Notes: generated by a model from the sequence alone, not told the origin. A DNA stretch of 64,000 nt from Pterois miles (GCA_947000775.1 CAMQGK010000008.1:3986001-4050000); one strand, 5' to 3'. Shown: positions 11,046 to 23,158, numbered from the stretch's first letter. Program-made: numbers and translations.

Positions 11046-12261
11046 AAAGATGTATAATGTTTACAGTGGTAATTTTTGATATGTAAAGCAAATTCAAAAT
11101 ACCGAATTCATACAAAGTTGTGTGCATTTCACCTAAACCAAAACACTAGATGCTAAACTGCATTTACTGCCTCTCAGGTGGATCAGAGTTTGCACTGTTC
11201 ATAAAAAGTAGATGACTCATCAGCTAATAATTATTATGACGACAGGCTATTAATTTTCCCAAACCACCAATGCACTCTCCCTTGTCTATCTCTAGCTGTT
11301 AACACCTGCTTTATTCGTTGGAAAGCACAAAAACAAACAAATCACACTCACTCAACACGCATTCATTCCGGTTTTCTGCCTGACAAGGCTGCTTTTAAGC
11401 GTCAAACAGCATAAACCAAAAAAGAAAGAAAGGGAAAAAAATAAGCACAGATAAAAGCAAAATTTCCCTCCAAGTTTTAATTATTTCTCCCTGCCTTCCT
11501 GTTTTCTGTAGCTGTTTCTCTCAGACATGCACACACTCTCCAAAAAATGTTTTCTGATGTAAATGAGATGAAAAAGCTATTACCTTGAATTTTTAGAATG
11601 GGCTTGTTTTGCTTATCTCTACTTCTGCTAAAGACTTTTTGACGGAGTTGAAGACGTGTTAAAGCAAAATGACCTTCCACTCTATTGCCACAGATTATGC
11701 TAAACAAGTATAGCATAAAAATATACTGTATAAGTAAATAGAAAATCTCTAAAATCAGTAGCACAATAATTAGTACATTGCAATGACAATATTACATATT
11801 TCTTGCAACATACATAAATTAATGTGAAAGGCAGCTTGAAACCCTGTATATTCAGTCCAAAAAACTTTGGAAAAGCAAAGAATTAATAGCAGCAGTCCAA
11901 TTTAAGGGATCTGGAGTAAGGTTTTTGTCACACCTCTGTTCCCTTCAGGCGCTACACTTCCTTCACAGTGGCCTTTGCACAACATGCGCTCGCTGCCTTC
12001 CTCTGGCTAATGGGGAATTCTCCTAAAGGTCACATTAGGATGGCAAGCCAAACAGAGAGGAGGAGGATAATCCTTACTCTCGTGACATGTAAAGCCACGT
12101 GAAAGCCATGTAATTACATGATGCACACACGCACAACCTCACGCCTGGCGATTCATGGAGCCTGAGAACTGACAAAATGTAGTAAATATACTGTTTTGGT
12201 TCAACCTCACCACTCTCATAATAGTGTTGTTTAAGGGCCTAAAAACCCACTGTACACTACC
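11046..12261. other. Unique DNA, nothing recognised
   Basis: AT-rich, repeat-poor sequence with no open frame that looks coding. Confidence 0.5.
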
Positions 12262-12490
12262 TGCAAACAGCAGACAGACAAAGTTAGCAACTAACTGATG
12301 AACGCAGAGGAGCATTTAGCAGCTAAAGAGCCACATATTTCCCTGAGGAGTTGGTAGGGACCAAAATCAGAGCTAAAAGACAGTGAATGTCAGATTTTTG
12401 TTATCCAGGTGGCCATATTAACTTAAAATGTGACGATGTGTCAATGCTGTTTCCACTTGTTCCTGCCGCCCCAAGTGGCTAAAAAAATCT
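12262..12490 (+). repeat. Interspersed repeat family B, copy 1
   Basis: Shares ordered words with 20307-20531 plus 21608-21680, and with 43110-43300: ACAGACAAAGTTAGCAACTA, AAAGAGCCACATATTTCCCT, GAGTTGGTAGGGACCAAAA, then ATTAACTTAAAATGTGACGA and the closing CCGCCCCAAGTGGCTAAAAA. The ATTAACTTAAAA site (about 12418-12429) is the empty counterpart of the TTAA insertion at 20532-21611. Class unknown. Confidence 0.75.
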
Positions 12491-12536
12491 GTGCAGGTTC
12501 AAAATTATATAAATTTAAAATTAATTATATTATTAC

Positions 12537-13261
12537 AAGGGCTGTAAAAGTTAACGCGATAGTAAAGCATTGACACAAATTCATTCAACGCCATTAATTT
12601 CTTTTATGCACGAATGTAACCAATCATCCGGAGGTTGGACCAGGCTCATTTTTAAAGTTAGAGTGAAGATACAGGTATTATATGAAACTAGAAAACTTAA
12701 GGAAACCATTGTTAACAACCACTTCATACTAGCTTGGTGTAAAGGAGGCTCAATAACGCTCCAAACTTATGTTAAATTTTGGTGAAGAAAAACTGCCATG
12801 GCCATTTTCAAAGGGGTCCCTTGACCTCTGACCTCATACACATTCACAACAAACTGACCGGACACAAGTTCAATCAGAACTCATATGTGAAATTATATCA
12901 TCTGCTCAATTATAGCAACTGGACAATTATATTTTTTAATATGCTGGACATATTTTAGCTTTACTTTTCTATGATGTATATATTGTTTTATTTATTTGTA
13001 TTAATACTCTTTAAAATCTATGCTTCTTGTTTATTGCACTATCCACTTTGCTGCTGTAACATGTAAATTTCTCCACTGTGGGACTAATAAAGGAATATCT
13101 TATCTTATCTTATATTTACTCACTCTCATGTTGATAAGAGTTTTAAATGCATTTTGAACAGATCAAGAATGAGTGATGAATTTGCGATTAATATTTAATG
13201 ATTTATTGAATGATTGTCCATGATTAATCACGATTAAATGGCTTAATTGATTGACAGCCCT
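12537..13261 (-). mobile_element. hAT-type miniature element with 8-bp target duplication (family H, copy 2)
   Basis: The left end AAGGGCTGT and right end TTGACAGCCCT are the two inverted termini of the family. The flanks ATTATTAC (12529-12536) and ATTATTAA (13262-13269) form an 8-bp target duplication with one difference, as expected of the hAT superfamily. The interior matches 20595-20905 in the same orientation and carries the DR1-type motif (12822-12834, minus). It is non-coding, and a LINE 3' end replaces part of the middle (12841-13113). Confidence 0.8.
12841..13113 (+). mobile_element. LINE 3' untranslated end nested in the hAT-type element
   Basis: The block is foreign to the host family. 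It ends TTTGCTGCTGTAACATGTAA, TTCTCCACTGTGGGACTAAT and AAAGGAATATCTTATCTTA, a type 1 tail with the pentamer repeat. Host sequence resumes at about 13114 (TTACTCACTCTCATGTTGAT). Some host sequence was lost at the insertion, because the expected middle of the element is absent. Confidence 0.7.
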
Positions 13262-16029
13262 ATTATTAATATACTGTATATGCTGCATCCTTCATATTTT
13301 GTAGATGTGTGCGATTTAATCTCTTTACTGTCTCTTACCGTCAAACAAACTATATTTGTAGAAAGTGTAGAATAACCTTTAACTACATTTTGTCAGTTTC
13401 AGGACTTCATACATATGTATAAATCCAGCAACATTTGTATTACTGTCAATTCCCTGCATCTTTACATTTTTGTGAGAGCTTTTGGTAGTAAAACGTCTCA
13501 CACAGACACACAACATAGCCCAAAATGATAATGATATAACCTCAGAATACCCAACTTTAACTAAGAGCAGCTACTGTAGGGAGTCTTCACGAGAAATGTA
13601 AGATATGCACTGTGTTAAGTGAGACTTGGAACACAAAGACCTTTCTACTGGCGAAAAATAGAGCACCCTTGAGACGGGGGTCCTTGATGCATATAGACGC
13701 ACTGATCGGCTCCGGGTCCCAAAGGCTCACTTTTAAGTCCTTATTCTCGCTGTAGTTATGGCTCCATGCCTGAAGTTACTTGGAAATGTCAGAAGAGACC
13801 TATTAGCTTATGATAATGGCTGCCACTATACCGTACGTCACTTCTTACCCTTGTTCCTGTTCTGGGTGCTAATGAGACATCTTGGGAGTGAAGCACCTCT
13901 TGATCTTCAGGTGAGAAAATCACACAGTTGCTACAGGTGTTAATTCAATGTGCCGAGACTGTGCATCAAACAAATCCTTTTAAAAAAGTTTAACCGCTAC
14001 ATGATTGTCAAAATTAGCAGATTTATTTCCACATGACTGACTGGAAACTGCAGACAGCTGTCACTTGTTTGAAGATGATTTATATCAGGCTCGCAATGGC
14101 CTGTGATACCATAAAAAATACTGTAGATGCTGGCGATATCCACTGCCAGCCAAAACGAAGATTAAACCCAAGGTGTAATTTCTCACTGTCATTCTGGTGT
14201 ATTGTTTCATTTTCGCTGAGAGGCCACGGACAGTAAAAAGTGTGGCAAGTTCACAGACGTGGCTCTCATAATTGCTGGCAAGAGTGGCAGAGTGATTTCT
14301 GTTGCCACTAAACCCTCCTGTGAGATTCACAGCTTGGGCCTTGGGACCACCGCCAAACTAGTTTAAGGTCACCTTGCTGAACAAGCTGGCAGGAAGCAGA
14401 AAGCTCCTGTACAGCTGCTCATCCAACATGCTTCTCTCGCCGACATCCGGCTTGAAAGGAAGGGGGTTGCTGGCAATCATCCGTCTCGCGACACTACCTG
14501 CTCGTCGGCTGGATCAACCGCGCTCCCACGCCTTCGCCGGAGCCGTTTCATTTTTCACCTTCCCAGAGTGCAGCTGTGGCGTACTCGTTCTGCCCCTTCT
14601 CTGAACCTCACAAACCATTTCCCCATCGCTGTTATGTCAAGCCCATGCTCCACCTAACAAGGTCCCGCTGACCTCAAGCTTGTGTCCTCTTCAGTCCTGG
14701 CCTTGGAAGCCCGTCCCCGCCGCAGGGTTTGCAAGTTTAATTAACCCCAAACCAGGACCGGGCCAGTTTTGACAGATTTCTAGCATCTGGACTGCCTGTG
14801 AGTGGTGGAGCAATAACGCAACGTCCGTAGCCATACACCTGTCCGTCTTTACTCAACAGCATAAAGAGGACAAAGTCAGGGTAAGAGCTTATCACTAGAT
14901 GTCCCTCCATGCCACAAAATTCAAATCTGCGATTTTAGGAGGGTTTCCTTTTGCTCTTAGTGAGGTCCAGAGATGAAGTACTGCACATAGACTCCATAAA
15001 GCTGGACAAGAGGCAACTTAACGCCTCATTAGCTTGAACAAACCTTGTAAATGCTGCTACTAGTAGTAGTAGCTGTTCCACCACTTTGTAATGTTGCCTC
15101 ATTGTTCAGGGGGCTGCTGTCTCAGGAAACGTCATAGATTTAGGAGGGGGGAGTCCTGGTCCGACTGCGGTTTGTGGAGGGAGTCAGTGTATTCTGGATG
15201 GTGGACTTTAAGATGGGAGCGGAGATTTGTGGCGTTTCCATCTTTAATGCCCACGTTTATCGCAGTTCATAAATCCCTTTGTTCGTTCACATTCTCTGGC
15301 TCTCCTTTTCTGTTTGGTTTAAAATCTCAATGAATCTCTGACTTCACTGTTTGTAATTTCACATATCTGATTTATTTCACTGTTTCAGCTGCATAGGAGT
15401 CGTGTTAAGATGCTGCTGATGAAAACCCATTCCCCGATTTTGCTGCTTCATAATAAAAGCTTTTAAATATCAAAATAATGGGAGGCTTTTATGTGAAGAA
15501 TGTAGGAAATGAAATGTGTTTATCACCGTCTTACAGCCGCTCCGTTGAGTAGCAGGTAACTGTTGTAATGGGGATGTAAATCCCTGCCGTGCTGGGCTGA
15601 CACACCGACTCATGTATGGAAAAATCCTACAAGACACAGGAACTTGGCTTGTGTCTTGAGGAGTTGCTGCATTTATTCACCAACAGCCTGAACTGTACAA
15701 ACACTGCTACACTCGCAGCTAGTTCGCAGTATCTCTCTCTCCAACAAACACCAATACTCATTAAGTACACAACCAACGCACTGAGTAAATACTTAAAGCA
15801 GTTCACTGCTTGTATAGCACATTTTAGTTTAAAAACATCTTAAAAATACATAATTCCCAGATGTTTTGCCCCAGCAGGGAGTCATCTTAGGCCTGCCAGG
15901 TTTGCAGTATACTGGCAGAATCCCTGTATTCGACATAACTGAGTATGGTTCTGTTATCGTGGACATGTGAGGACCGTTATCATGGCCAGTCATTATTGGG
16001 TCTAATGATAATCTCATTATATCGCCGAA
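13262..16029. other. Long repeat-poor tract, no gene recognised
   Basis: About 2.8 kb with balanced composition and no repeat matching others in the window. Several short plus-strand frames occur (for example 13758-13943, followed by a donor-like CAG/GTGAGAAA), but none gives a protein I recognise. It could include conserved non-coding sequence; that is inference. Confidence 0.4.
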
Positions 16030-16345
16030 GCCTACCGTAGAGCAGGGTATGTTTTGGGGTGTGGCTACCTTGTGATTGACAGGTCACTACCACAGCGTTG
16101 TCCGGTCTGGGAGTTGTCTGTGTTTCATATTACAACGTTAACCCTTTCACAGTGTTTTCACTTCATCAAAGTTCATTATAACATTTTTAGTCGCCTAAAA
16201 ATGTCTGATTCGGCTTTTAGTTGTACATAGCTCCACCCTCTCATGTCACCTGGGGTTGCAAAAAAACAAGATGGTGACAGTCAAAATGCCAAACTCTAGG
16301 CTTCAAAATGACAGTCCACAAACCAATGGGTGACGTCACCATGAC
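16030..16345 (-). repeat. Interspersed repeat family A, 5' part, copy 2
   Basis: Reverse-orientation match to 29240-29520 and 47100-47560. Shared words are GTGGCTACCTTGTGATTGAC, TAGCTCCACCCTCTCATGTC and ACAAGATGGTGACAGTCAAA. The 3' half of the family is missing here. Confidence 0.75.
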
Positions 16346-17024
16346 TACGTCCGTTTCTATGATAAATACCCTGGTCTTTAAAGCTGGACAACCACAGTGC
16401 GTAACACAGGCCCTCTGTCATCACTTTGTAGTTTCGTTGCCTCCCCTGCAAAGCCACAGGAGACCTATAAAACTGTTTTCACAGGATAAGTAGCACTTAC
16501 AATGATGAGTAAACTAACCTTTATGAGTAAAATTCACAGAGGGCCCCTTTATTAGCATAAATTGTTGTTCAATGAATCATTTTCAAGAACCGCCGCGATG
16601 TGTGACATGATTTGAACTGCCCACCTGTTTAAATTTGAGAACAGGTGGGTTGGACAGACGCACGGAACAAAGCAAACTTATGCTCCTTTAAATCCCTCCA
16701 AACTTTTAAAACTAGCACAGCATTTAATTTAAGTGAATACATTTCAAAACATCATCAAATAGCCCAGACTCTCTTGGGCAAACCAGCTGCACTCTCTAAA
16801 GTTCAGCAGCTAAATGAACAGATAAGCGAGTGCTCTTTTTTTTTTTTTCTCCTTCCTTCCAAAGATTTATCAAATGGGCCGTTCATTTGCATGCATGAGG
16901 GTTGAAAGGAAAACATATTGAAGGAAAATACAACCCCGATCTCTCTTCGCAGATATGGGTCAGCTATATTTCAGACATCAATAAGATTTTCTTATTTCAG
17001 GACATGTGCAAGGGCAAGCCTTCT
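16346..17024. other. Unique DNA
   Basis: A repeat-free stretch that includes an inverted pair of E-boxes (listed separately) and a 16838-16849 T-run. No coding signal was recognised. Confidence 0.45.
16620..16649. promoter_or_regulatory. Inverted E-box pair (CCCACCTGTT / AACAGGTGGG)
   Basis: A perfect 10-bp inverted repeat at 16620-16629 and 16640-16649 with a 10-base spacer. Each arm contains CACCTG, the core bound by ZEB/SNAI-type repressors and some bHLH factors. Two CACCTG cores in inverted orientation are typical of ZEB1/2 sites. Function is inferred from the motif only. Confidence 0.35.
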
Positions 17025-17047
17025 GGGGGGGGGGGGGGGGGGGGGGG
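17025..17047. repeat. Poly(G) run of 23
   Basis: Twenty-three uninterrupted G residues. Flanking DNA is ordinary. Confidence 0.97.
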
Positions 17048-17559
17048 TTCGCTTGCATCGGCCGTTTTGCAGCACAGATACTGTATTCAAATTCAGCTCA
17101 CAGCTGAGGACGGGAGTGAAGCTAATCACCGGCAGACATACCCAATTCAAAGCTGACTTTGGAGGGAAAATCTAATTAACATAATAACGAATGAAATGGA
17201 GCGAGAAGAGGGAAAAGGATTGTTTTCACCTGCTGGTTGGAGAAGCGGGGTGATGAGAGAAAGAATTAGCCTTGTAGTTAAACTGTGAAAGGTCAAAGGT
17301 CATACAGTCCTACACTGGATAATAAAACTGAGGAGACACATTATTACTTCATCACTACATTACTGAAATGGGCCATTCTTCATAAGAAGTCATTTTGCTC
17401 TTTGTACTTTAAATATATTTTGATGCTAAAGGCTTTTAAACACCAGTCGCACTTTTTTGTTCAATTATTGCTCGTCAGTATATTCTTTCAAACCGTTTGT
17501 CATGAATACTTTCATAATAATAATAATATTATACAGCAAAAAGGAAAAATACAAATATA
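17048..17559. other. Unique DNA between poly(G) and tandem array
   Basis: No gene or repeat recognised apart from the DR1 motif at 17290-17302. Confidence 0.45.
17290..17302 (+). promoter_or_regulatory. Perfect DR1 nuclear-receptor element
   Basis: Two AGGTCA half-sites separated by a single A give AGGTCAAAGGTCA, preceded by GAA. This is the consensus for HNF4 and for RXR-containing heterodimers. It lies in sequence not shared with any repeat in the window. Use in vivo is unknown. Confidence 0.4.
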
Positions 17560-18060
17560 TTAAAAACATATAGTTTGATGTTAATATCTGTACAGTACAG
17601 TATTTCTACACTGGTACTATTATTTTTAACATAAGTTGATGCTAATAATTATTGACTTTTACTTAAGTAAACATACTTTACTTGTAACAGAGTATTTCCA
17701 CACTGGTATTTTTATTTTTAATATATGTTCATGCTAATAATTTGTACTTTCACTGAAGCAAACATACTTTACATGTAACAAAGTACTTCTACACTGTGGT
17801 ACTGTTATTTCTAATACATGGTGATGCAAATAATTTTATACTTTTACTTAAATAAACATACTTTACATGTAACAAAGTATTTCTACACTGTGGTACTGTT
17901 ATTTTTAATATACTGTATTTTGATGCTAATAATTTTGTACTTTTACTTGAGTAAACACACTTTACTTGTAACAGACTGTTGTACTGATATTTTTTATATA
18001 TTATGACGCTAATAATTTTACTTAAGTAAACACACTCTTCTATACATACTAAATTACTTA
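17560..18060. repeat. Tandem repeat, ~91-bp unit, about five copies
   Basis: The landmark ACACTGTGGTACTGTTATTT and its variants recur at about 17608, 17700, 17790, 17884 and 17978, a spacing of 91-94 bp. Each unit also carries TGATGCTAATAATTT and ACTTTACTTGTAACA. Units diverge by roughly 10-20%. Related words (TACTTTTACTTGAGTAAA) occur singly near 47915, pointing to a dispersed repeat that was amplified here. Confidence 0.9.
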
Positions 18061-19750
18061 TTATTGAAAAGATCAGAATACTTCTCGCACTACTGCCTGT
18101 TACTGAAGTAATCTGAAGGAAACAGAAGATGATTTTGTTGGCTTTCATATTAGTCCTCTCCCCTCTCTGCCCTCTCATCCCAAAACTCAGTTGACAGGTG
18201 GAATCTCATTTGCGAGAGCTTTGCGAAAAGTGAAATAGGAAGGGGGGAAATACAAAATTCAACAGCCAAGTCAGCACTGCTCTGTGAATACCTGGGCAGT
18301 GTGGCACCTTGGAGTTCTTGTCACTGCTGTCACGCATCACTGTCTCATGAAATTGGAAACACAGAGAAATACAAATCTTGACATTGCCGGATATCTGTGT
18401 GACATTGGGCATGTTGAACTAACTGTCGCAGTCTGCATATGCAAGCACTTACTGGTGTGCATACCAAACAATGGCTTTTTGTCGAAGCGCCGCAACTGAG
18501 ACAAAGAAGAAGCGTCCGTGAATGTGGAGTTTTTGTCCTTCTTACAATATTATCTAATAATCCGAATCTGCATCTGCCCCTTCTCATCTGTGACGGAGAG
18601 AGCTCGGCCTATGTATTAATTATAGCCTCTTTGGCAGGTCAGCGCCGGGGCCAGAGGACATGGGGAATTATTCATTGCGTCAGCAGAGCCGATGGACCCC
18701 AGCGGATAAGAAGACCTGTTGATGAGGGCACAGGGCACACATATCTCCTCCCAAAACACTCACACTTCCACTCCTATCTTCACCCTCCTTTTGCCCTCCT
18801 TCCCCTCAACTCGCTCTCCTACCTCTTTCACTCCTAGATGTCAAGGCAGTGTGAGAAAGACAGAGTGTTCCTTTCTCTTTCTCCTCTCTCAGCGGGAAGC
18901 CCTCTTAAGACACAGCGGCATCTTGCGATTATTATTCTCTCCCTCCTCCTCCCTAAGGCCTCTTTAGCAGCTAACTTCTCCCTTTTTCTCAAGGAAAGTC
19001 GCCCTATTCCCCAGCTCTCATGGAAACAAAGAGGTCTCATCCGAGACAGGGAGAGAGCAGAAACAAATAGGAAAAGAAGGCGGGAAGGAGCTGCCAGATT
19101 TCCTCTTGACGACTCCTTGTCGCCACGCAGCCTTAATGAGATCTGTAAGTGTGTTAGCTCTGAGGTTAATTTGCCCCTAACTGCGCCCACACAACACCCA
19201 ACGCTCTGGATTTACATTTGAATAAAAAGAAAACGAGGAAGAAATTAGCAAGTTTGAAAAAAAAAAGAAAAAGAAAAATAGAAAGCAACTGCTTGGATTC
19301 AAATTATATATATAGTTAATCTCTAACTGTCTAATCCCGAGTGCCCGGCTGAACAAAAAGATGTGAATCAGACACGAGGGCGCCGCCAGCTCGGTGCAAT
19401 CAGGGAGTTCAGCTAATGACAGGAGTGCCAGGTGTATCGCCAGGTGTGGTTGATTAGAGAGAATGAAATGCACGGTGAAGGTGACAACTGGCACTGCGTT
19501 CCGACTGGGAATTTTCTGATCAAAGTGGAGCAGAGGACAAAAAAAATCTGACTGATCAACAAGCCGACATTGACGAAAACAAAAAAACTTTTGCCTTGGT
19601 TGTGGATTTTTCTCATGCTATATGTGTTGATTTCATGTGACTGAATTCAAAGGCAAGACTCGACGGAGGATGAAAATGTTGCTGCTCAGCTCAATAAAAC
19701 TGGGTATAAATATTCATCATACTAGAACTGGAGTCAAAATTGGACCTGAC
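18061..19750. other. Repeat-poor tract, no gene recognised
   Basis: Contains C/T-rich stretches at 18740-19000 and overlapping frames on both strands at 18834-19221. None resembles a known protein, and frames open on both strands suggest composition. Possible conserved non-coding DNA. Confidence 0.4.
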
Positions 19751-20531
19751 TAAAGGCCTGGTCACACCAGCATTTCATTGTTTTATGGAAATCAGTTCAC
19801 TCTAATGGCAAAGCAAAGCTATTTTTTATATCAAGTTCAACTTTGGTGAACTTTAATCAAACCGTTTTGACAGCCCTGCTGTATGAGGGAAACCAAACTG
19901 GAGGACGCTGTTATAACCTGCTAGCTGTGTTGCAACATGCACTCACCACTTTCTGAGTATAAACTGCTCCAAAAAAATAGGAATATTTTGCAGACAGAAG
20001 ACGATAGTACAAATGCGTCTTATTGCATAATGAACTATTGTGCAATTAGCAACTGGGCTAATGTGCTTGCTATCTGACAGTTAGCAAGCCAGTTAGCTTA
20101 GAGAGTATTTGCCCCCGTTCCAAGCTCCAATAGCCACTATTTTTATGTATCATGATAGTATGAAAACAATATTTAAGCTCATTATTAAGTTGAAACACTT
20201 AACTGACTGGTTTACTCTCATTGCTTATAGAGTATATGTAGTGTCATTTTCAGCTGCAGCAGGCAGTTGTTTTCTACAACAAAGGCTCAGCCTGTGCACT
20301 ACCTGCTCCAAACAGCTGACAGACACAGTGAGCAACTAGCTGGTGAATATATCAGGTGAAGAGTCCGATATCTCCCTCAGGATTTAGTACAAGATCAAAA
20401 ACCGAGCTAAAGGAGACTGAACGCTGGACTTCACCATGTGGCTAGAAACACAACACAAATGCTAATGTTGCTCCATAACTGCTGGTTTGCAAATATTAAG
20501 CAACTGTTTGCCAAAAGTTCACTGTATTAAC
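19751..20531 (+). repeat. Interspersed repeat DNA, ending in family B copy 2 (5' part)
   Basis: The first part starts with AAAGGCCTGGTCACACCAGC, words I recall from fish repeats. From about 20307 on, it matches family B (12262-12425): AGCTGACAGACACAGTGAGC, AGTCCGATATCTCCCTCAGG, GTTCACTGTATTAACTTAA. The copy is broken at 20532-20535 by a TTAA insertion and resumes at 21608. Confidence 0.65.
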
Positions 20532-20535
20532 TTAA

Positions 20536-21607
20536 CCCTACGAGACCCCGCAGGGCCGGGGGCGACGCCGACCGACTTAACTGTCTTTCAGTTGCTCTAG
20601 TAGGTTCAGTTTTAGGGCTAGAGAGAAGCAAGCTGAAGCTATCCTCTGAAACTAGAAAAACTACAGAATCCATTGGTACCAACCATGTCCTACTAGCTTG
20701 TCACAAAAGAGGCTAAATTACTCTCCAAACTTGCACTAAATTTTGGCAAGGAAAACTGTCATGGCATTTTAAAGGAGTCCCTTGACCTCTGATCTCAAGA
20801 TATATGGATGTAAATGGGTTCTCTGGGTACCCACAAGTCTCTCCTTTACAGACGTGGCCACTTTATGATAATCACATGCAGTTTTGGGCAAAAAACTCTT
20901 TTTCATGTTGTGTAAGTGTGTTATTATCCCAATTGTATTCAGGTGTGATGATGTTAGTCCCCGTAGTAGCCATTTCATTGTAGTCAGACCATTTATTGAA
21001 AGTTGAGCTCACTGTATAAAATGACCTTTGGTGACCTCTAGGATAATCACAGCCTCATGAAACTTTACAGCCACAAACTAGAGACCTGGAGCACTCAGAG
21101 GATGGATGGCTTTCTGAGATATCTTCACAATAAGTGGGTGTCTGAGCAGTTTCCAGAGCAGAAGTGCTCACCAAAAATCTCAAAATGTTTTTTGACATCA
21201 ATCCACGGCATGACTTTTTCTGTGGTGTTCCTCAAGGTCTTTGGAGGGATTATTAATCATTTTTTTCAATTCTTGATAGGTAAAAATTTTGTTTAATTTA
21301 GCACCAAATCTATGTAACAAATAGTATCAACCCAAAAATTGCAACTTGTCTCAATCATGATACATGACAGAGCATGGGAATGGTCATCATATGTTGTAAT
21401 CTAAACCTTTATACACTTTCCCAGTTTATTTCAAATAGTTAAATTTGTGTTTATTTCCTGATTTATCTCAAATTAATCTTCAGGTTCCCAGCTTTCAGAT
21501 GATGTTCACCACTTCTATGGGACATCTACTGTCGACCTGCTATCTCCCCCTAAATCTCAACGGACCCCCTAAAAAGACAAAACGGGTCTATGGTGGGTCT
21601 CACAGAG
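20536..21607. mobile_element. TTAA-flanked, piggyBac-like non-autonomous element
   Basis: The element is flanked by TTAA on both sides (20532-20535, 21608-21611). Its ends are imperfect inverted repeats: CCCTACGAGACCC at the left, and GGGTCTCACAGAG at the right. The host is family B, and copy 1 at about 12418-12429 shows the same site with a single TTAA, so insertion with TTAA duplication is directly visible. TTAA targeting plus a CCCT-like terminus points to the piggyBac superfamily, though no transposase is present. A hAT-type fragment (20595-20905) is nested near the left end. Confidence 0.75.
20595..20905 (-). mobile_element. hAT-type element fragment (family H, copy 3) inside the TTAA element
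   Basis: Matches the family in reverse, with words such as ATCCATTGGTACCAACCATG and CACTTTATGATAATCACATG. Neither terminus is present. The DR1 motif is damaged here (one half-site reads GATCT instead of GACCT, 20783-20795). Confidence 0.7.
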
Positions 21608-21680
21608 TTAAAGGGTGATATGTCAATGTTGTGTTTAATTTGTTTCTGCTGCCACCTAGTGGCCAAAAACTGTTATTGCA
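21608..21680 (+). repeat. Family B copy 2, 3' part after the TTAA insertion
   Basis: Continues family B as in 12425-12490: GGGTGATATGTCAATGTTGT then CCACCTAGTGGCCAAAAACT. Confidence 0.75.
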
Positions 21681-23158
21681 AGTCTTTATTGAATAAAATC
21701 CTTTACAATCACGTGAACAAAATGCCAGAATGAAGGAAATATCAGGCAAACATTTTGCTAAAACTCATGGTTTGATTAATCTGTGCCACTGAAAATTGGG
21801 GCATTTCACAGGTTTTTGAGCATCTGTTGGTGTTTCTGAATAAATAATCCATTACTTAAAATAATAATAAACTTGGGGACTAGTTTATGACTTTGACGAT
21901 ACTTTGGGTGTTGACTTCGGACTTGACTTCAGGGACTCTTTCCCACATCTGAGTGAAACAACTCAAAGTGGACTTAAGGGCTCAAAGTTTAGAGGTCAAA
22001 AGTCTAAAAGTCTGCATGGTGCCCTTAATATTTGATCACAGTTGATGGTGAAATCTGTAATAACTGTCGATGTGGACATTCTACTCTAATATCTACACGG
22101 CATTATTACCAATATCTACGAGGGTTATGTCTGTGTCTTGATTTCGTCTGATCTCAGGGAATAATCTGCCAGGTTTGCTTTGATTTTCAAGGCCATAAGC
22201 TTTTATCACGTTTTTCTTTATCATTTCCATGCAGTTTGCCACACATAGTGGCCCTCACTCATCAGGATATTGTATACTCCAATTCAGTCTCAAAGTGTTT
22301 CTACATTTCCATCACTGTAAAAGTCAATATTTCTCAATAGCTACTTTGTTGTGGCAATCAAATACAAGCTCAGGAAATATTTAGTCATTGCAGACTTAAA
22401 TGTTTGTATTGTTCACAAAAACTTTTCAAATTACATTCAATAATTTCCTCAGAGGTGTGACAAAACACAAGGACATTATTTGTTCTCACTGTGGAAATCG
22501 TCTCTTGATTTTCACATTGAAAAGAAAACTGTGCAGAAACCAGCACCAGCATGTTTGCAAAGAAGCGGCGACATTTGAGTCTGAAGAACTACAACAGCAT
22601 TAATGAGCTGTGTTCAGTCATTTATGGGCCCGTTTTCTTTAATATCATACTGACCTTCATTCATAAACAATGGTGGTTGTTTGGAGTGGGAAATATACTT
22701 TTTAATTACTGGAAAAGCAAAGGAATATCATGGGTCTGTTAATGCTGTGGGTATGACTGGGTGCGGCTTTAGGGTATTTGTGTTTTTAAACCAAATACGA
22801 TTTTCACTGGTGGTAGTTAAGTCAAAGCACCAAGCTTTAGGGGCTGAACATATGAACAGTATGTACGACCTAATTATCATCACAACCATTACTGAAAGTA
22901 TCAGTATCATTACGGTCTCCAAGAAGTGTTACACAAATAAATGCTCACTTGCAAAAAACAATTTAAAAAATGGTGCTCCTGAAATAGTCTGCAGAGGGGC
23001 TCAGGAGACCGATCAAGGCCATAAAAGTTTTCTTGTTATATTTAACTGCTGGAGAACATTGTGAACAACAAATAAATTGGAAAGGTTTGATGCATTGTTA
23101 GCCGTTAGCTGACATTCTTTAACATTTGGTAGACTTTTAATTTAGACATTTTCTGAAC
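21681..23158. other. Unique DNA, nothing recognised
   Basis: AT-rich spacer. A 127-codon frame at 22681-23064 has no recognisable motif and is treated as chance. Confidence 0.5.

Noticed and set aside
13758..13943. Possible exon ending in CAG/GTGAGAAA
   Set aside because: The donor-like site is good, but the peptide shows no known family and no acceptor or partner exon could be placed.
18834..19221. Overlapping 118- and 127-codon frames on opposite strands
   Set aside because: Both strands are open because of C/T-rich composition; neither peptide resembles a protein.
21022..21037. DR4-type motif TGACCTTTGGTGACCT
   Set aside because: Half-sites are perfect with a 4-base spacer, but it is a single occurrence inside a TTAA-flanked element and there is no further support.
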